A DNA stretch of 64,000 bases from Molossus alvarezi (lineage: Eukaryota; Chordata; Mammalia; Chiroptera; Molossidae), in contig CM073887.1 of the NCBI GenBank assembly GCA_037176705.1, positions 85,694,348-85,758,347 on the forward strand, in the 5' to 3' direction. Numbering within the stretch: the first letter of the stretch is position 1; each line of letters begins with the position of its first letter. A model generated the notes under the pieces. It searched no databases. It saw only the letters and a program-made list of their open reading frames with translations, and was not told the DNA's origin. This document shows, one piece after another, positions 11,276-22,130 of this stretch. Position numbers and translations under genes: made by a program.

Positions 11276-11951
11276 TTTGTGGAAAATAATGAACAAAATA
11301 AGCTGCTGAATAAAATAGATCCAGAGACATGGAAGTAGGGAACACACTGACAAACCTCCAAGGGAAGTGGTGTGGGGGAGCAGGAAGAGATCAACTGAAG
11401 AACTTATATGCATATAAGCATAACCAATAGACACAGACAATAGTGTAGTGAAGACAGGGGTAATGGGAGTGGGAAGGAGGGGTCATTGGGGGTAAAAAAG
11501 AGGAAATGTGTAATACTTTCAAAATAAAGATTTAAAAAAGAAAGAAAGAAATATATTCTTTGAATTCCGGTGGGTGGCTTTCTGGAGAACCCCAATGAAT
11601 AACCACCATTGTGCATGTTCATCTCTATTGGAACTGCCAAAAAACAACAGAACCATGTGAGTACATCCATTACACTTCCACCAGTAGTAGTATAAAAACT
11701 TCTAGTTGTTCCAAATCTTTGCGCATGTAGTATTGATATATTTTAATTTCATTTTAATTATTAAATTTCTGAATATGAAATTGAATTTGATCATAAACTT
11801 AAAGTTATTTTCCCTGATATTCATGAGGTTAAGCTTTTTTACATAGGCTTATGACTTATTTGCATTTCTTCTTCTGTGAAATACCTATTGATATTTTCAA
11901 CCACTTTTCTATTTAATCATTGTTTTTATTGGTCTATGGATGTTATTTATA

Positions 11952-12081
11952 CAGGTGTTCCACCAAAAATATATACACACTTTGAATAATTATAAATACC
12001 AATGGGTTAAATCTGAAAAGGAAGAAACATCAATTGAGCTATCAGCTGTTAAGTATGTATACATTTTTGGGGGCCACCCTA
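11952..12081. mobile_element. TA-flanked MITE (Tc1/mariner-like), 130 bp
   Basis: The ends form imperfect inverted repeats of about 27 bp: 'caggtgttccaccaaaaata' at the left and 'tagggtggcccccaaaaatg' (reverse complement) at the right, sharing 'caaaaat(a/g)tatacaca'. It is flanked by TA at 11950-11951 and 12082-12083. Removing it with one TA restores the expected ancient LINE-1 sequence ('...ttatttatattctg...'). There is no coding capacity. TA duplication points to a Tc1/mariner transposase acting in trans. Confidence 0.65.
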
Positions 12082-12712
12082 TATATTCTGAATAAAAATC
12101 CTGTATTAGTTATAGGCATTTTTCTGACAGTATGTAGCCTATATTTTTACTCTATGATCCAGAAAACCCAGTTCTGGATATATATCCAAAAGAATTTAAA
12201 TCAGCATGTTGAGGAGATATTTACTCCTATGTTTATTGCAGTACTATTGACAATAGCTAAGAAGTGGAAACAACCTAAATGTCCATCAACAGCTGAACAG
12301 AAAAAGAAAACGTGCTATATACATGCAATGGAATACTATTTAGCCTTTAAAGAGAAGGAATTTCTATAATATGCAAGAACAAGGATGAGACTTAAGGACA
12401 TTATGCTAACTTAATTATAACTCAGTGCCATTGACCCAAACTCCCAGAGGCCTTCACGACAACCAAAGGGGTTGTCAGTTTACTCATTTACTGAAGAACA
12501 TTCTTCACTAACTAATCCCTAAGTAATCGCTAACCCTGGGGTAATAACTAACCCTTGAGTAATCCTGGGCGGCACCAGGGATAATCTATTGAAAACATCT
12601 TGACCTTTGAGATGTCTGGGAAACTGAGTAACAGGTAATTAACTAACTGCTAAATTCCGCTTCTGTAACATGCTTGCTTACACGTAGCACCCCCCTCCCC
12701 CTTACAAAATCC

Positions 12713-12720
12713 TATAAAAA
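12713..12720 (+). promoter_or_regulatory. TATA box of the solo LTR
   Basis: 'tataaaaa' lies 75 bases upstream of the LTR polyadenylation signal, the normal U3/R arrangement. It is a potential cryptic RNA polymerase II promoter firing to the right. Confidence 0.7.
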
Positions 12721-12794
12721 GGAGCCATTTTAGCTCTCCAGGGCCGCAGTTACTCCTGTGTGGGACATACTGCAGGTGCCTGCGGACTTAGCTC

Positions 12795-12800
12795 AATAAA
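12795..12800 (+). terminator. Polyadenylation signal of the solo LTR
   Basis: AATAAA followed by a T/C-rich stretch, as in the retroviral R region. Confidence 0.65.
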
Positions 12801-13364
12801 CTCCTTTTATTCAACCCCATCTCGGCGTCTGAGTTAGGTCAATCTCCTGGGTTACAACAAACTGAAATAAGCCAATCACAGAAAGACAAATGCTGCATAA
12901 TTCCACTTATATGAGGTATCTAAATAGTCAAATTCATAGAATCAAAGAGTGGAATTTTGGTTACCAAGAGCTGGGAGAGTTAGCAAGAAAAGTTATTGGT
13001 CAAAGGGCATACATTTCAGTTAAGCAAGGTAATTAAGCTCTAATGATATGTTGTGCACAATTGTATCTACAGTTAACAGAAATGTGCTGTACATTTCAAC
13101 ATTCAATAGAGGAGATCTCATGTTAAGTATTTCTATCACAATAAAATAAAATAGCAATTTTAATAATGATGATCATAGTATACAAAAATCACATTATTAG
13201 CATTCATTATATTTCATTTACATTTGATTGTTTAATGAAAGACCTATTGGATCCTAGCTTTGGTGGTGATGATGATAACAACAACAAACATTTGAACATG
13301 AACTGTATGTCAAGCAAGTCTCCTTCAATGTATTTCCCACTAATACTAACCTATGATACTGCTG

Positions 13365-13505
13365 CTAATATAATTCCAAGAAGAAACTGAGGTTTAGAGT
13401 TATGAAGTAATTCTCCTAAAGGTAATAAGTGGTATAGCTGGGATTCAAACCCAGGCCTGTGTGATCCCAAAGTCCATCAGTGCTATTAGCCACCATGCTA
13501 CCCCA
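13365..13505 (-). repeat. MIR-like ancient SINE (antisense)
   Basis: Carries the antisense MIR signature: 'aagaaactgaggtttagag', then 'gctgggattcaaacccagg', then 'gccaccatgctacc'. The core and B-box-like segment are recognisable despite high divergence. Confidence 0.7.
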
Positions 13506-14665
13506 AAGAGATTGGTTCAGATTTGGAAAGACCATTTCTTTTCTATGGAAAGTTCTTTGCTTTCTCTTGTGTGTCTCCAAACTTACTTTTTGTTCCCCAT
13601 AACTTCATTTTAAAAAATATGTTGATAGTAATCCAAAAATGGTGAAAGCCATCAGCATTAATGAGAGTATAATTAAAGTATTTTTAATAAATAAAAATCT
13701 AGTTAAATTTAGAAAGCAAATTTGCACTGTTGAATTTATAATAGTATGATTTTATAAGCAGGTGAAGTGTGACTGGTGGAAACATTTCCTCTGAAAAATA
13801 ATTATTTCTCGACATCCGGTCAAGATGGTGGCGTTGGTAAATGCAGTATCGTGTCCTCCTACAACCACATCAAAGTTACAACTAAACTACAGAACAACCA
13901 TCATTCAAAACTGCCTGAAATCAAGCTGAATGGAAGTCCTACAACTACGAAATTAAAGCAGCCACATTGAGACTGGTAGGAGGGGCAGAGGCAGAGGGGC
14001 TGGTCCCACACCCACGTGTGGTGGATAAAAATCAGGAGGATACCTCGGCTGGGAAGGTCCTCCCTGAGGACTGAGGGGGTCCCTGTCCCACACCAGACAC
14101 CCCACTCAGGGTCCCAGTGCCAGGAAGAGAAGTCCCCATAACTTCTGGCTGGAAAAACCAGAAGGAACTGAGGCTGAGGGAGGCTGAGGCAGCTGGAGCC
14201 CCAGGCAGCTCCTTAAAGGGCCCGCCCATGGACTTATCAGACTCTGTCCCTCTAAGCTTGGAGGGGAGGCAGTTCGAGGGGCACCAGAGACATACAGGGA
14301 AGAACTGAGCTATTTGGCATTGGAGCGAGGGCTGGAGACGGGGCTTTCTCTGGGACAATTATGCTGTCAGAGGCCTTTGTTCCTTTGGTGAGCCCTTCCC
14401 TGGGGCGGCAGACAGCTGCCATATCTGGGACTCCAGCAACCTGGCTCACAGTGGTTGCCATGCCCTGGTGATTTCCGGAGGCCCCGCCCCACCCAACTTT
14501 TAGGCCTACCCAAGATGTTGCCAGTTGCTTAACCATAGGATTGGCCTGTCTTAGATCCTGCTTCAGGTTTTCCTAAATTCTTTCAAACAAGCAGCATCTG
14601 GTTTCAGATAGCCCATACCTCTTGTTAAGTAATACACAGAAACAAACACAGGGAGGCAGCCAAAA

Positions 14666-15510
14666 TGAGGAGACAAAGAAATAGGTCCCAAATGAAAGAA
14701 CAGAACAAAATCCCCAAAAAAGAACTAAGCAAAATGGAGATAAGCAACCTAACAGATGCTAAGTTCAAAATACTGCTTATAAGGATACTCAATGAACTTA
14801 GAACCTCAGTGAATTTAGTGAGGGCCTCAAGAGCATGAAAAAGGACCAGTCAGAAATGATGGATGCACAGTCAGAAATGAAGGAGGCATTAACTGAAATA
14901 AAGAATAATTTACACAGATTCAATAGTAGAGTACGTAAATCGAAGAAGCAAACCATCCATTTGGAATATAAGGAAGAAAAAACAAACAAACAATCAAAAC
15001 AGCAAAAAGAATCCAAAAAAAAAAAAAAAAAATGAGGATAGTGGAAGGAGTCTCTGTGACAACTTCAAGCGTGCCAACATTCGCATCTTGGGGGTGCCAG
15101 AAGGAGAAGAGAAAGAACAAGAAATCGAAAACCTGTTTGAAACAATAATGGCAGAAAACTTTCCTAACTTGGTGAAGGAAACAGACATACAAGTCCAGGA
15201 AGCACAGAGAGTCCCAAACAAGATGAACCGAAAAAGGCCCACACCAAGACACATCATCATCAAAATGCAAAAGATTCAAGACAAAGAGAGAATCTTAAAA
15301 GCAGCAAGAGAAAAACAATTAGTTACCTACAAGGGAGTTCCCATAAGGTTGTCGGCTGATTTCTCAAAAGAAACTTTGCAGGCCAGAAGGGAGTGGCAAG
15401 AAATATTCAGAGTGATGAAAAGCAAGAACCTACAACCAAGATTACTCTATCTTGCAAAGCTGTCATTTAGAATTGATGGCCATATAGTTTCCCAGATAAG
15501 AAAAAGTTAA
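14666..15510 (+). pseudogene. HAL1 ORF1 remnant (ORF1p-like)
   Basis: ATG 14666 opens with residues MRRQRNRSQMKEQ, the usual LINE-1 ORF1 start. A frameshift is needed near 14826 (stop TGA), another around the poly(A) run at 15017-15033, after which the RRM and C-terminal domain are open from 15088 to 15510 (140 residues, with NFPNLV and RPTPRHI segments). The last residues diverge before the usual end. In intact form it would be an RNA-binding coiled-coil chaperone. Confidence 0.8.
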
Positions 15511-15761
15511 AGGAGTTCAACTTTTACCACCAACTGTTATTATATGAAATGATGAAGGGTCTTTTTGAAGAAAAAGATAAAATATATGAACAAACAAAAT
15601 GGCAATGAATACAGATCTATCAACAATTGAATCTACAAACAAAATGAACAGGCAGAACAGAAACATTCTCAAAGATACAGAGACCATTTTGTTGGTTGCC
15701 AGATGGGAGGAGGTTCGGAGAATGGGTGAAAAAGGTGAAGGGATTAAGAAGTACAAATTGG

Positions 15762-15994
15762 TTGCTAGACTGACAAACCTCAAAGGGAAAGGGGTTGCAG
15801 GGTGAGAAGAAATAAACCAAAGAACTTATATGCATAACCAATGGACACAGACAATAGTGTGGGAAAAGGCGGGAGGGGCACAGGAGTGGGGAGGAGGGGG
15901 TCAATGGGGAAAAAATGAGGAACATCTGTAATACATTCAACAACAAAGATTTTTTTTAAAAGAAAATAATAAAACTCCAATTTAGACAAAAAAA
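15762..15994 (+). mobile_element. Severely 5'-truncated LINE-1 3' UTR nested in HAL1
   Basis: A ~230-bp LINE-1 3' UTR fragment ('gacaaacctcaaagggaaag', G-rich tract, 'ataaccaatggacacagac', A-rich tail). It splits the HAL1 3' UTR, whose text resumes after it. The flanks 'attaagaagtacaaattgg' (15743-15761) and 'attaagaagtataaattag' (15995-16013) are a 19-bp target-site duplication with two differences. Confidence 0.82.
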
Positions 15995-16308
15995 ATTAAG
16001 AAGTATAAATTAGCTGTTACAGAATAGTCACGAGATATAAAGTACAGCATAGCAAATATAATTAATAATATTCTAATAACTATATGGTGTTAGATGGGTA
16101 TGAGGTTTATCAGGTTGATCACTTAGTAAGTTATGTGATGTCTAATCACTGGGGTATACACCTGAAACTAATATAATAATATATGTAAACTTTAATTGAA
16201 AAATAATAATTATTTAAAATAAAACACAAGAAACAAAAATAATAAATAAATATTTCTCATCCTCTGCACTTAAAGGGTTGGATAATTAGTGTGCTATTTA
16301 ATATCCTT

Positions 16309-16549
16309 TTTTCTTTTTAAATCTTTATCCAAGGATATGTTTTTCATTGATTCTAGAGAGAGAGGAAGAGAGAGGGAGAGAGAAAGAGAGAAACATCGAT
16401 GTGAGAGAAAAACATCGATCAGTTGCCTCCTCCTGTACATGCCCTGACTGGGATCAAACATGCAACCTGGGTAAATGCCCTGACTGAGAATCAAACCAAT
16501 GACCCTACCATGCATAGGATGATGCTCCCACCATCTGAGCCAGGGCACC
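16309..16549 (-). mobile_element. VES SINE (antisense)
   Basis: Antisense VES with a decayed T tail, GA-rich block, 'gtacatgccctgactggg', and a head ending 'tgagccagggcacc'. Target-site duplication 'atttaatat(c/t)ctt' at 16296-16308 and 16550-16562 (12 of 13). Confidence 0.92.
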
Positions 16550-16562
16550 ATTTAATATTCTT

Positions 16563-18105
16563 ATATGAAAAAGTGAGATGTGTTGTAGTAACCGGGGAAG
16601 ACTCTTAGTTGGATATTAGATTCCAGTCTTCTAATGTGATGTTTTGATCCTCTGAGGCCTATAAAATGATTTAGCTGCACAAGATGTGGAAAGATTCAGT
16701 TGTTCTGAGGAAGTGTACTGGTTTTGTTGGTAACTTGTAATACATTTCCCAAACCAAGAATGATATAATTTTAGAGCTGAAGATGAACTATTGCAATAAT
16801 CCAGTTCTATTTCCTTGTTTTAACAATCGAGAATTATAAAAATGCATTCTAAAGCAATTAAATTCCCAGCTAAAGATTTCACATCCAGCCAAACTAGATT
16901 AGACCAGAAGCCAGTATAGTTCTCCTTTCACTATGAATTCATACATAAATATTGACTTGTTTGTATAAGGTGTAAACCATGCTTTTTTGTGTAAAGATTT
17001 GTTAGTCCTAGAAAATAATCCTATAGTGACTAGCTCAAAATTTCATAGCCCGTTCGACTATATCAAACCATGATAATTAGAGACTTCTACAATTAGACTG
17101 CTTCAATTTAACCACTACAGTTTTGTCGATCAGGAATTTTATCATGAATTTCAATCTGTGTGTATTCATATATTATGTAGTACTTACACGTATAAATCAT
17201 TTATAGTATAGGCTCGTCTGTTTTGTTGTTATGGAATTAATCCTAAGAAATAATTTTAAAATGATAAAATTGTTTTATGTGTGTACATTTGAAAGCAAAA
17301 AATAGAAAATAAAACAGTGCTTCAAGTTATATAACTGGAATCAGAACTTACTTTAGAAATGCATGAAAAATAATACAAATGTCTTGTCATCTGTGTATGC
17401 ATGGTCAGCAAGAAGACTCATGTACTCAGACTGGGCTATGTGACATACCATAGAGATATGTAATGAAGCCAATATATTTCCTGAAATCTTGTCTTGCAAA
17501 ACATTGTCCTGTTTTCAGTATTTCTCTGCATACTGAAGTATTGCTCCTGCACATTCAATGTGGACAAAGAGCCTGTTGTTAATACAAAAAGCCCCCCCCC
17601 CTTTTCATGTTATTTGATACCTCATGGCCACAAGTGATCTAAAGATGTCTGGGTGCTGAAGCAAAAAAATGGAATGAGGCAGTTAGGACGCTTGTACACA
17701 GACTCTTGGGTGGGAAAATTAGTAAGCTCTGTTTGTTTTGTTTTTTTTGAAGCTTTATATAGATGAGGTTCTGTGGTGTGTTCATTTTTCCTTGGCCCCA
17801 TTCCCATATCCTAAGTCAGATCTTGCCACTTAGGTGTATGTATGTATTTCTTTGACTCCTGAGACCTGCACTTGGGTGGAGGCTCATTTGTGGATCATAG
17901 ATACAGTCTTTGTTTTTGTTGTATGGAAATGGGAGCTGTGGAGCATCATGTTTATTCTGAAGCTATTTAGACTAAAATAAGGGGCCAACACTTAAAGGTA
18001 CTCACCTGGCACAAAATTGCAACTCATGGACTAAAGGTCTACAAAAACAGTCTCAAAGTCACAAACAATTTCCTGTTTTTATTGATGCATGCTGCTCTTC
18101 CATCA
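16563..18105. other. Unassigned sequence
   Basis: No recognisable gene or repeat boundary. A weak ancient-repeat feel near 16760-16860 ('agagctgaagatgaactatt') is not enough for a call. A 9-10 base C run sits at about 17593. Confidence 0.4.
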
Positions 18106-18109
18106 GGCA

Positions 18110-18536
18110 GTCAAGCGTGTGTCCCATGCTTTGAACTTAGCTAGCCCTTTGATTTACTTTGATCGATAGACTGTGGCAGAAGGCATGTTCTAGACTTTTT
18201 GAGCTCGGACCTTTAGAGACCTTGTAGGTTCCTCTTTTGCTGTCTTGGAAATTAGCTGCTATTTAAGGAAGTCTGACTGTCCCTGTAGGATGAGAGACTC
18301 CAAAGGGAGAGAAAGAAGCCCAGATGAGCTCCAGCCATTCCAGTTACTCAAGTGAGGCAATAGACGTGAGTAAGGTCATCTTGGACTTTCTAGAAGACTC
18401 CATGTACAGCAAAAGAACTGCTCAGTTGAAGCCAGCCAACCCTGAAGCCAGCCAATCACGAGAAATAATGAATTCTGGTTATTTTAAGCTGCCAGTTTTG
18501 GGGGTACTTTGTTATGCTTCAATTGATAACTAAAAT
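18110..18536 (+). mobile_element. Ancient LTR fragment, MLT1/MaLR-like
   Basis: Ends with 'ttttgggggtactttgttatgc' followed by 'caattgataactaa', the typical 3' end of a common mammalian LTR group. Preceding text ('gactccaaagggagagaaagaagcc', 'agccaatcacgagaaataatg') fits. Two relatives occur at 56868-57242 and 62890-63353. The exact subfamily is uncertain. It contains no coding region. Confidence 0.5.
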
Positions 18537-18659
18537 AATTCTACTACAGTTAGCACAGCAGACAATCTAACTTCAGCCACAACCCTTAAGTGAGTCGGTT
18601 TTGTGTGTGTGACTGCCACATTTGATACCTCTGATTATGTCTTTTTCAAACTTTAATTC

Positions 18660-19330
18660 TGAGGCACCTTTGTCTCCTGATTCTCTTCTAACCTTAATTC
18701 CTTTTCATCTCCACTATCAAGTCCCTTCCTTATCTCCCCATTAAATATGGCTGGTTCCAGGGTTTTAATCCGTCTCCTTTCCCTTTCTGTGGTATATATT
18801 CTCTTTCATGCCTCCTTTCACAGCTCATGTGTTCCTCGATTATCTATTTCCTCAGTCTCTGAAACTGCCAACTTAAACCAGACCCCTTTCAGTCATTAGA
18901 CTCTCATCTTCAATTTTGTTTTGGAAAACTCTGTTTAAATATCTATTTCAAATTTGGTCCACAGCTAAGCTTCTAAATCTTTATCCCGAAATTTGTGTGT
19001 AATTTTAAAAATATTATTTAATCTACTCATTCACTTTGCTCTCTGGCTCTTTTGGGCCATAATCTGAGGAGATCATCCCCTTGGCCTCTTTCTCAACTAA
19101 TCAGCCACTATCCTCTTACATCTCTGACTGAAATGTGTCTCTCAGGTCTGTCACTTCCTTTCTTCTGATTTAATCTAAGGCTCTCAATATTTATTACCTG
19201 ACTAAATCAGTTGTTTCATAAATTGTTTCCTTGTCTTTATTCTTTACATCAGTTAAACAGATTTTCCAAAATGCAGATAAAATCATGGAACTTCCTAACT
19301 TAAATCATTAAATGGCTCCTTTAACTATAG
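18660..19330 (+). mobile_element. L2 LINE fragment (3' part of ORF2)
   Basis: Sense L2-like text, very diverged. The clearest segment is 'ttccaaaatgcagataaaat' followed by 'catggaacttcctaactt' and 'aaatggctcctt', matching the L2 order '...aatctgatcatg...ctt...aatggctcc'. Not coding. Confidence 0.55.
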
Positions 19331-19432
19331 CAGAACTTTCTTTCTGGTGTGCTGGGCACAATGACATGGGTGCACAGAAGGGAGTCTGTAAATGTTTAAC
19401 AACCTGCTTGCTCTCCATGAGGGAAAAGAAAG

Positions 19433-19459
19433 AGTGTGTGTGTGTGTGTGTGTGTGTGT
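19433..19459 (+). repeat. (GT)n microsatellite with following AT/AC-rich tract
   Basis: About 13 GT units, then a mixed purine-pyrimidine alternating stretch to about 19516 ('acacacatacatatatatatacgtgtgtg'-type text). It is of a kind that favours Z-DNA and length polymorphism. Confidence 0.9.
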
Positions 19460-19892
19460 ATAATAAACACACATACATATATATATACGTGTGTGCATGA
19501 ATACATATACATATAAGTTTAGTGTATTTTGCTGATGTAAAGAATGCACAGCATACAATTTACAAATAATAAAAAAGAACAATACTCTTTCATGTAAATT
19601 CAATGTAGCCAATGATTCTAATAGACTGTTTTTGTTGATTTTTTTACTGGACTGTTGGATCTGAATCCAAGCTATGGTTGCAGATGATAAACAACTATGG
19701 TTCTGACATGAATGTTAATGATATTTTCATTTACCTTAATGATTCAGATGAGCGTGAACAACTATGACATATGTTGGAACTTCACTCATTAGTAACATAA
19801 GCAACTTCGTTTCTGAATCCGATAATAGTTTTCTAATATTGGCAGTATACTTCCACAGGTTGCTCCTGTGATTTATGTCATACCAGCTATAG
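19460..19892. other. Unassigned sequence
   Basis: No gene or repeat recognised apart from the extension of the microsatellite. Confidence 0.4.
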
Positions 19893-19907
19893 CTACAACT
19901 TAATTTA

Positions 19908-20162
19908 TTTTTTATTTTTTTTATACTCACCTGAGGACACCTTTCCATTTTTTGTTCAGATAGAGTGGGAGGGAGAGAGAGGAAGAGAGAGAGAAAGAGA
20001 AACATCAATGTGAAAGGGACACGTCGAGTGGCTGCCACCCACATGACCAACCAGGGCAAGGGACAAACTGCAATGGAGGTACGCGCCCTTAGCGGGAACC
20101 AAACCTGGGTCTCTCTAGACTGCCGGCCTACGCTCTAACCGCTGAGCCAAACCGTCCAGGGC
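19908..20162 (-). mobile_element. VES SINE (antisense), well preserved
   Basis: Antisense VES: T-rich tail, 'tactcacctgaggacacc', GA-rich block, 'gtggctgccacccacatgac', head ending 'gagccaaaccgtccagggc'. Target-site duplication 'ctacaactta(a/c)ttta' at 19893-19907 and 20164-20178. Confidence 0.94.
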
Positions 20163-20179
20163 ACTACAACTTACTTTAA

Positions 20180-20725
20180 GTGTAATCTGCATTGTTTATA
20201 TTTTCTCCATCACTTTCTTAATCCCAGATAATCAACAAAACAATAAATAAAAATTTGATTTATAGTGTTTGCTTATTTTTTTTCTATTGTAAATACTCCC
20301 ACTACGGCCAATTTCAAGCCACCGACATAATGTCACTTTACTAGGAGCCAGAAAGAGATGCACAGTAGTCTAAAATTATTTAGTATCTCTACCATTCAGA
20401 TAAAACATACATAAATAACCTCCAAAGCATACAAAAGAGAGAGAGTAGTAAAATAATTGGGAAATTATGAGGTTTGGATACTTATTATCTTTGTTTTTAA
20501 TATAATATATTTTATTGTAAATTTATATAATGTCATATTTAATAATGTCTATGTTTAGCAACCAGCTTGCAAAGTTCCTCAAATTTGAACAATTGGCTCT
20601 CTTTAACCAATATTATTAGTTGGTTCCAGCACTCAACTTGGTGTCCCTAAGACCTTGATCTGCTTGCCCTAGAGAAGGCTTGTGAGCTTGGGCCTCGGTG
20701 ACAGCTGAGTCCTTGGCCCTACTCC
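20180..20725. other. Unassigned sequence
   Basis: AT-rich, no recognised feature. Confidence 0.4.
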
Positions 20726-20729
20726 TCAC

Positions 20730-20955
20730 ATGGAGAACTCCTGCTAATTTTTCACTTCCTTAATGAAGTTTCAAGGAACTACCCCTTGCCCAGGCAAACA
20801 GAGATGATTTTTCATATTCCACTTTTACCTTTCTCTTTGTCTTGCAACATCTGTCACATATATTGTGACTATTTATCATTATCTTACTATACTAACAGTC
20901 TTAAGAATCTGTAGCAAAGAACTGTGACCCATAATAGGTATCCAATTTATTGTCT
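20730..20955 (+). mobile_element. L2 3' end (L2-like)
   Basis: Text order matches the sense 3' end of L2: 'cttccttaatgaagtttcaagg', a middle T/C-rich segment, 'catctgtcacatatattgtg', then 'gacccataataggtatcca'. It is highly diverged but the order is conserved. Confidence 0.55.
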
Positions 20956-22000
20956 AAGAATATATGTATGGAAGGTGAGTGAACTGTTAGAGTTGATGGA
21001 AAACAGAACACTGAAAATTGTGACCAGAATGCAGGGCTCTCTACCATCCTGGACAAACTTACTTTCATTGACATCATCTAGCAGGAAAAAAAATCAAAGT
21101 GACTCACTTTCATCAGGGTTGTGAGATAGCCTTGAAGAAGAACAGAGAGCTGTCTGTCAGCACTCTCCTTAGTAAAGGGTCAGCAAGTTCCTTAGAAGCC
21201 AGAAGCACTTCAAAAGATTCTCTTTCAGAGAATCTGGCAAGATACTACATTATAAACTTTGTCTGCAATGTTAAAGTAACCAAAGGAGTCAGAGAGATCA
21301 AAATCCTTAGCCTTAAGCATATAAGCTTCTGGTTAGTATTTCCTTAACACATGCAGCACCTGAGGACCAGTTAGTATTATCACCACTTCCAAAAAGGAAA
21401 CTGACACACCTACAGGAAACAGAGCATTTGGGACACTCAAATGTTACTTGTAATGTGCTTTGAGTTTAAAAGCAAATCAGTTAAGGCTGAATTCTAACTT
21501 GCCCTCTTCTGATTTACTATGTCGTTGGTGTTTAAACATATTCTGTGATGCGGGCTTCCTTTCTGTCTCACTGCTCATGCTGTGTTTGGGAAGACATGAA
21601 TGTGAGAAAGGTTGATGGGAGGGGTTTGAAACTAAGCCAGTCTCTTATCATCTTGACTGCATTACTTTCAAACCCACTCTGCTGAGCTGAACAAAGGTTG
21701 GCACAAGATGTTAGTATCACCAAGTTTTCATATATCCATAGGGAGTTCTTGCCAATGGGGCAGAGGAACCTCCATAAAGACACATTAAAAACTTGCTTGC
21801 TGCCCACTCTGAAGCCACAGATTGCCTCAAATTAGAATAATAAAAGTAGATACATTGGTTGAATCCCCACTGATGTTCACTAATTTTGTAAGACTGTTAA
21901 AGCTAATTGCTTGCAGTAAATGAAATTTACCAACAGGTTGAATATTTTACTGTCAGGAACTTGTAGAACATTTTATATCTAATATTTATAGTATTAGATA
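20956..22000. other. Unassigned sequence
   Basis: No recognised repeat. Open frames of 66-82 residues at 20924-21347 have no domain and are not called. Confidence 0.4.
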
Positions 22001-22004
22001 AAAT

Positions 22005-22130
22005 CCAAAGGCTCAATGAGGTGAATTTACTCACCCAAGATCACATAGGTTGGAAGTAGCAGAACTAAATTTAAGTGCAGGCCTGTCTAATGCCAAATTT
22101 ATGTTCTTTGCCCTATGCTATTAAATAAAC
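22005..22130 (-). repeat. MIR-like ancient SINE (antisense)
   Basis: 'aaaggctcaatgaggtgaat', 'acccaagatcacataggttg', 'caggcctgtctaatgccaaa' follow the antisense MIR order (gaggtt.. / aaggtcacacag.. / aggtctgtctgac). Confidence 0.6.

Larger units (their letters stand above)
7493..11545 (+). mobile_element. Old LINE-1 with 5' UTR, broken ORF1 and most of ORF2 deleted
   Basis: A single LINE-1 insertion runs from a 5' UTR beginning near 'aaacatggtggtgggcaagatagcagc' (7497) to an A-rich tail near 11545. Order: GC-richer 5' UTR (7493-8504), decayed ORF1 (8505-10000), an abrupt jump at about 10017 to the C-terminal part of ORF2, then 3' UTR. Roughly 2.8 kb of ORF2 (endonuclease and reverse transcriptase core) is missing compared with the copy at 40136-43960. 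Four VES SINEs are nested inside. The sequence 'aagaaatat' at 7484-7492 and 11546-11554 may be the target-site duplication, but it is short and AT-rich. Lengths exclude the nested SINEs. Confidence 0.8.
12412..12859 (+). mobile_element. Solo LTR of an endogenous retrovirus
   Basis: A 448-bp LTR-like block with a TATA box (12713-12720), an AATAAA signal (12795-12800), a gammaretrovirus-like U5 core ('ctcggcgtctgag') and a CA 3' terminus. Flanking 4-bp duplications AACT (12408-12411 and 12860-12863) sit at the ends, and removing LTR plus one duplication reconnects the old LINE-1 3' UTR. The 5' terminus reads TA rather than the canonical TG, probably one mutation. No internal genes remain, so the provirus was lost by LTR-LTR recombination. 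The 4-bp duplication and U5 style suggest ERV class I. Confidence 0.8.
11565..13160 (+). mobile_element. Ancient LINE-1 (L1M-type) with inverted 5' segment
   Basis: 11565-12148 reads as antisense old LINE-1 ORF2 ('cttatttgcatttcttcttctg', 'tattctgaataaaaatcctg'). From about 12149 the sequence switches to sense ORF2 end ('tggatatatatccaaaag', 'cctaaatgtccatcaacag') and 3' UTR, ending in 'cacaataaaataaaa' near 13150. This is the twin-priming arrangement. The MITE at 11952-12081 and the solo LTR at 12412-12859 inserted into it later. It is too diverged to code. Confidence 0.7.
13811..16247 (+). mobile_element. HAL1-like half-LINE-1 (ORF1 only)
   Basis: Starts with a LINE-1-style 5' end ('gacatccggtcaagatggtg'), followed by an ~850-bp 5' UTR and a broken ORF1 (14666-15510). 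It then goes directly into a 3' UTR ('atggcaatgaatacagatct', 'gatggttgccagatggga'-like text, and 'cacctgaaactaatataata') with no ORF2. This is the organisation of HAL1 elements, which depend on LINE-1 machinery. Target-site duplication 'aattatttctc' (13800-13810) and 'aaatatttctc' (16248-16258) matches at 10 of 11. A short LINE-1 3' end is nested at 15762-15994. Confidence 0.75.
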
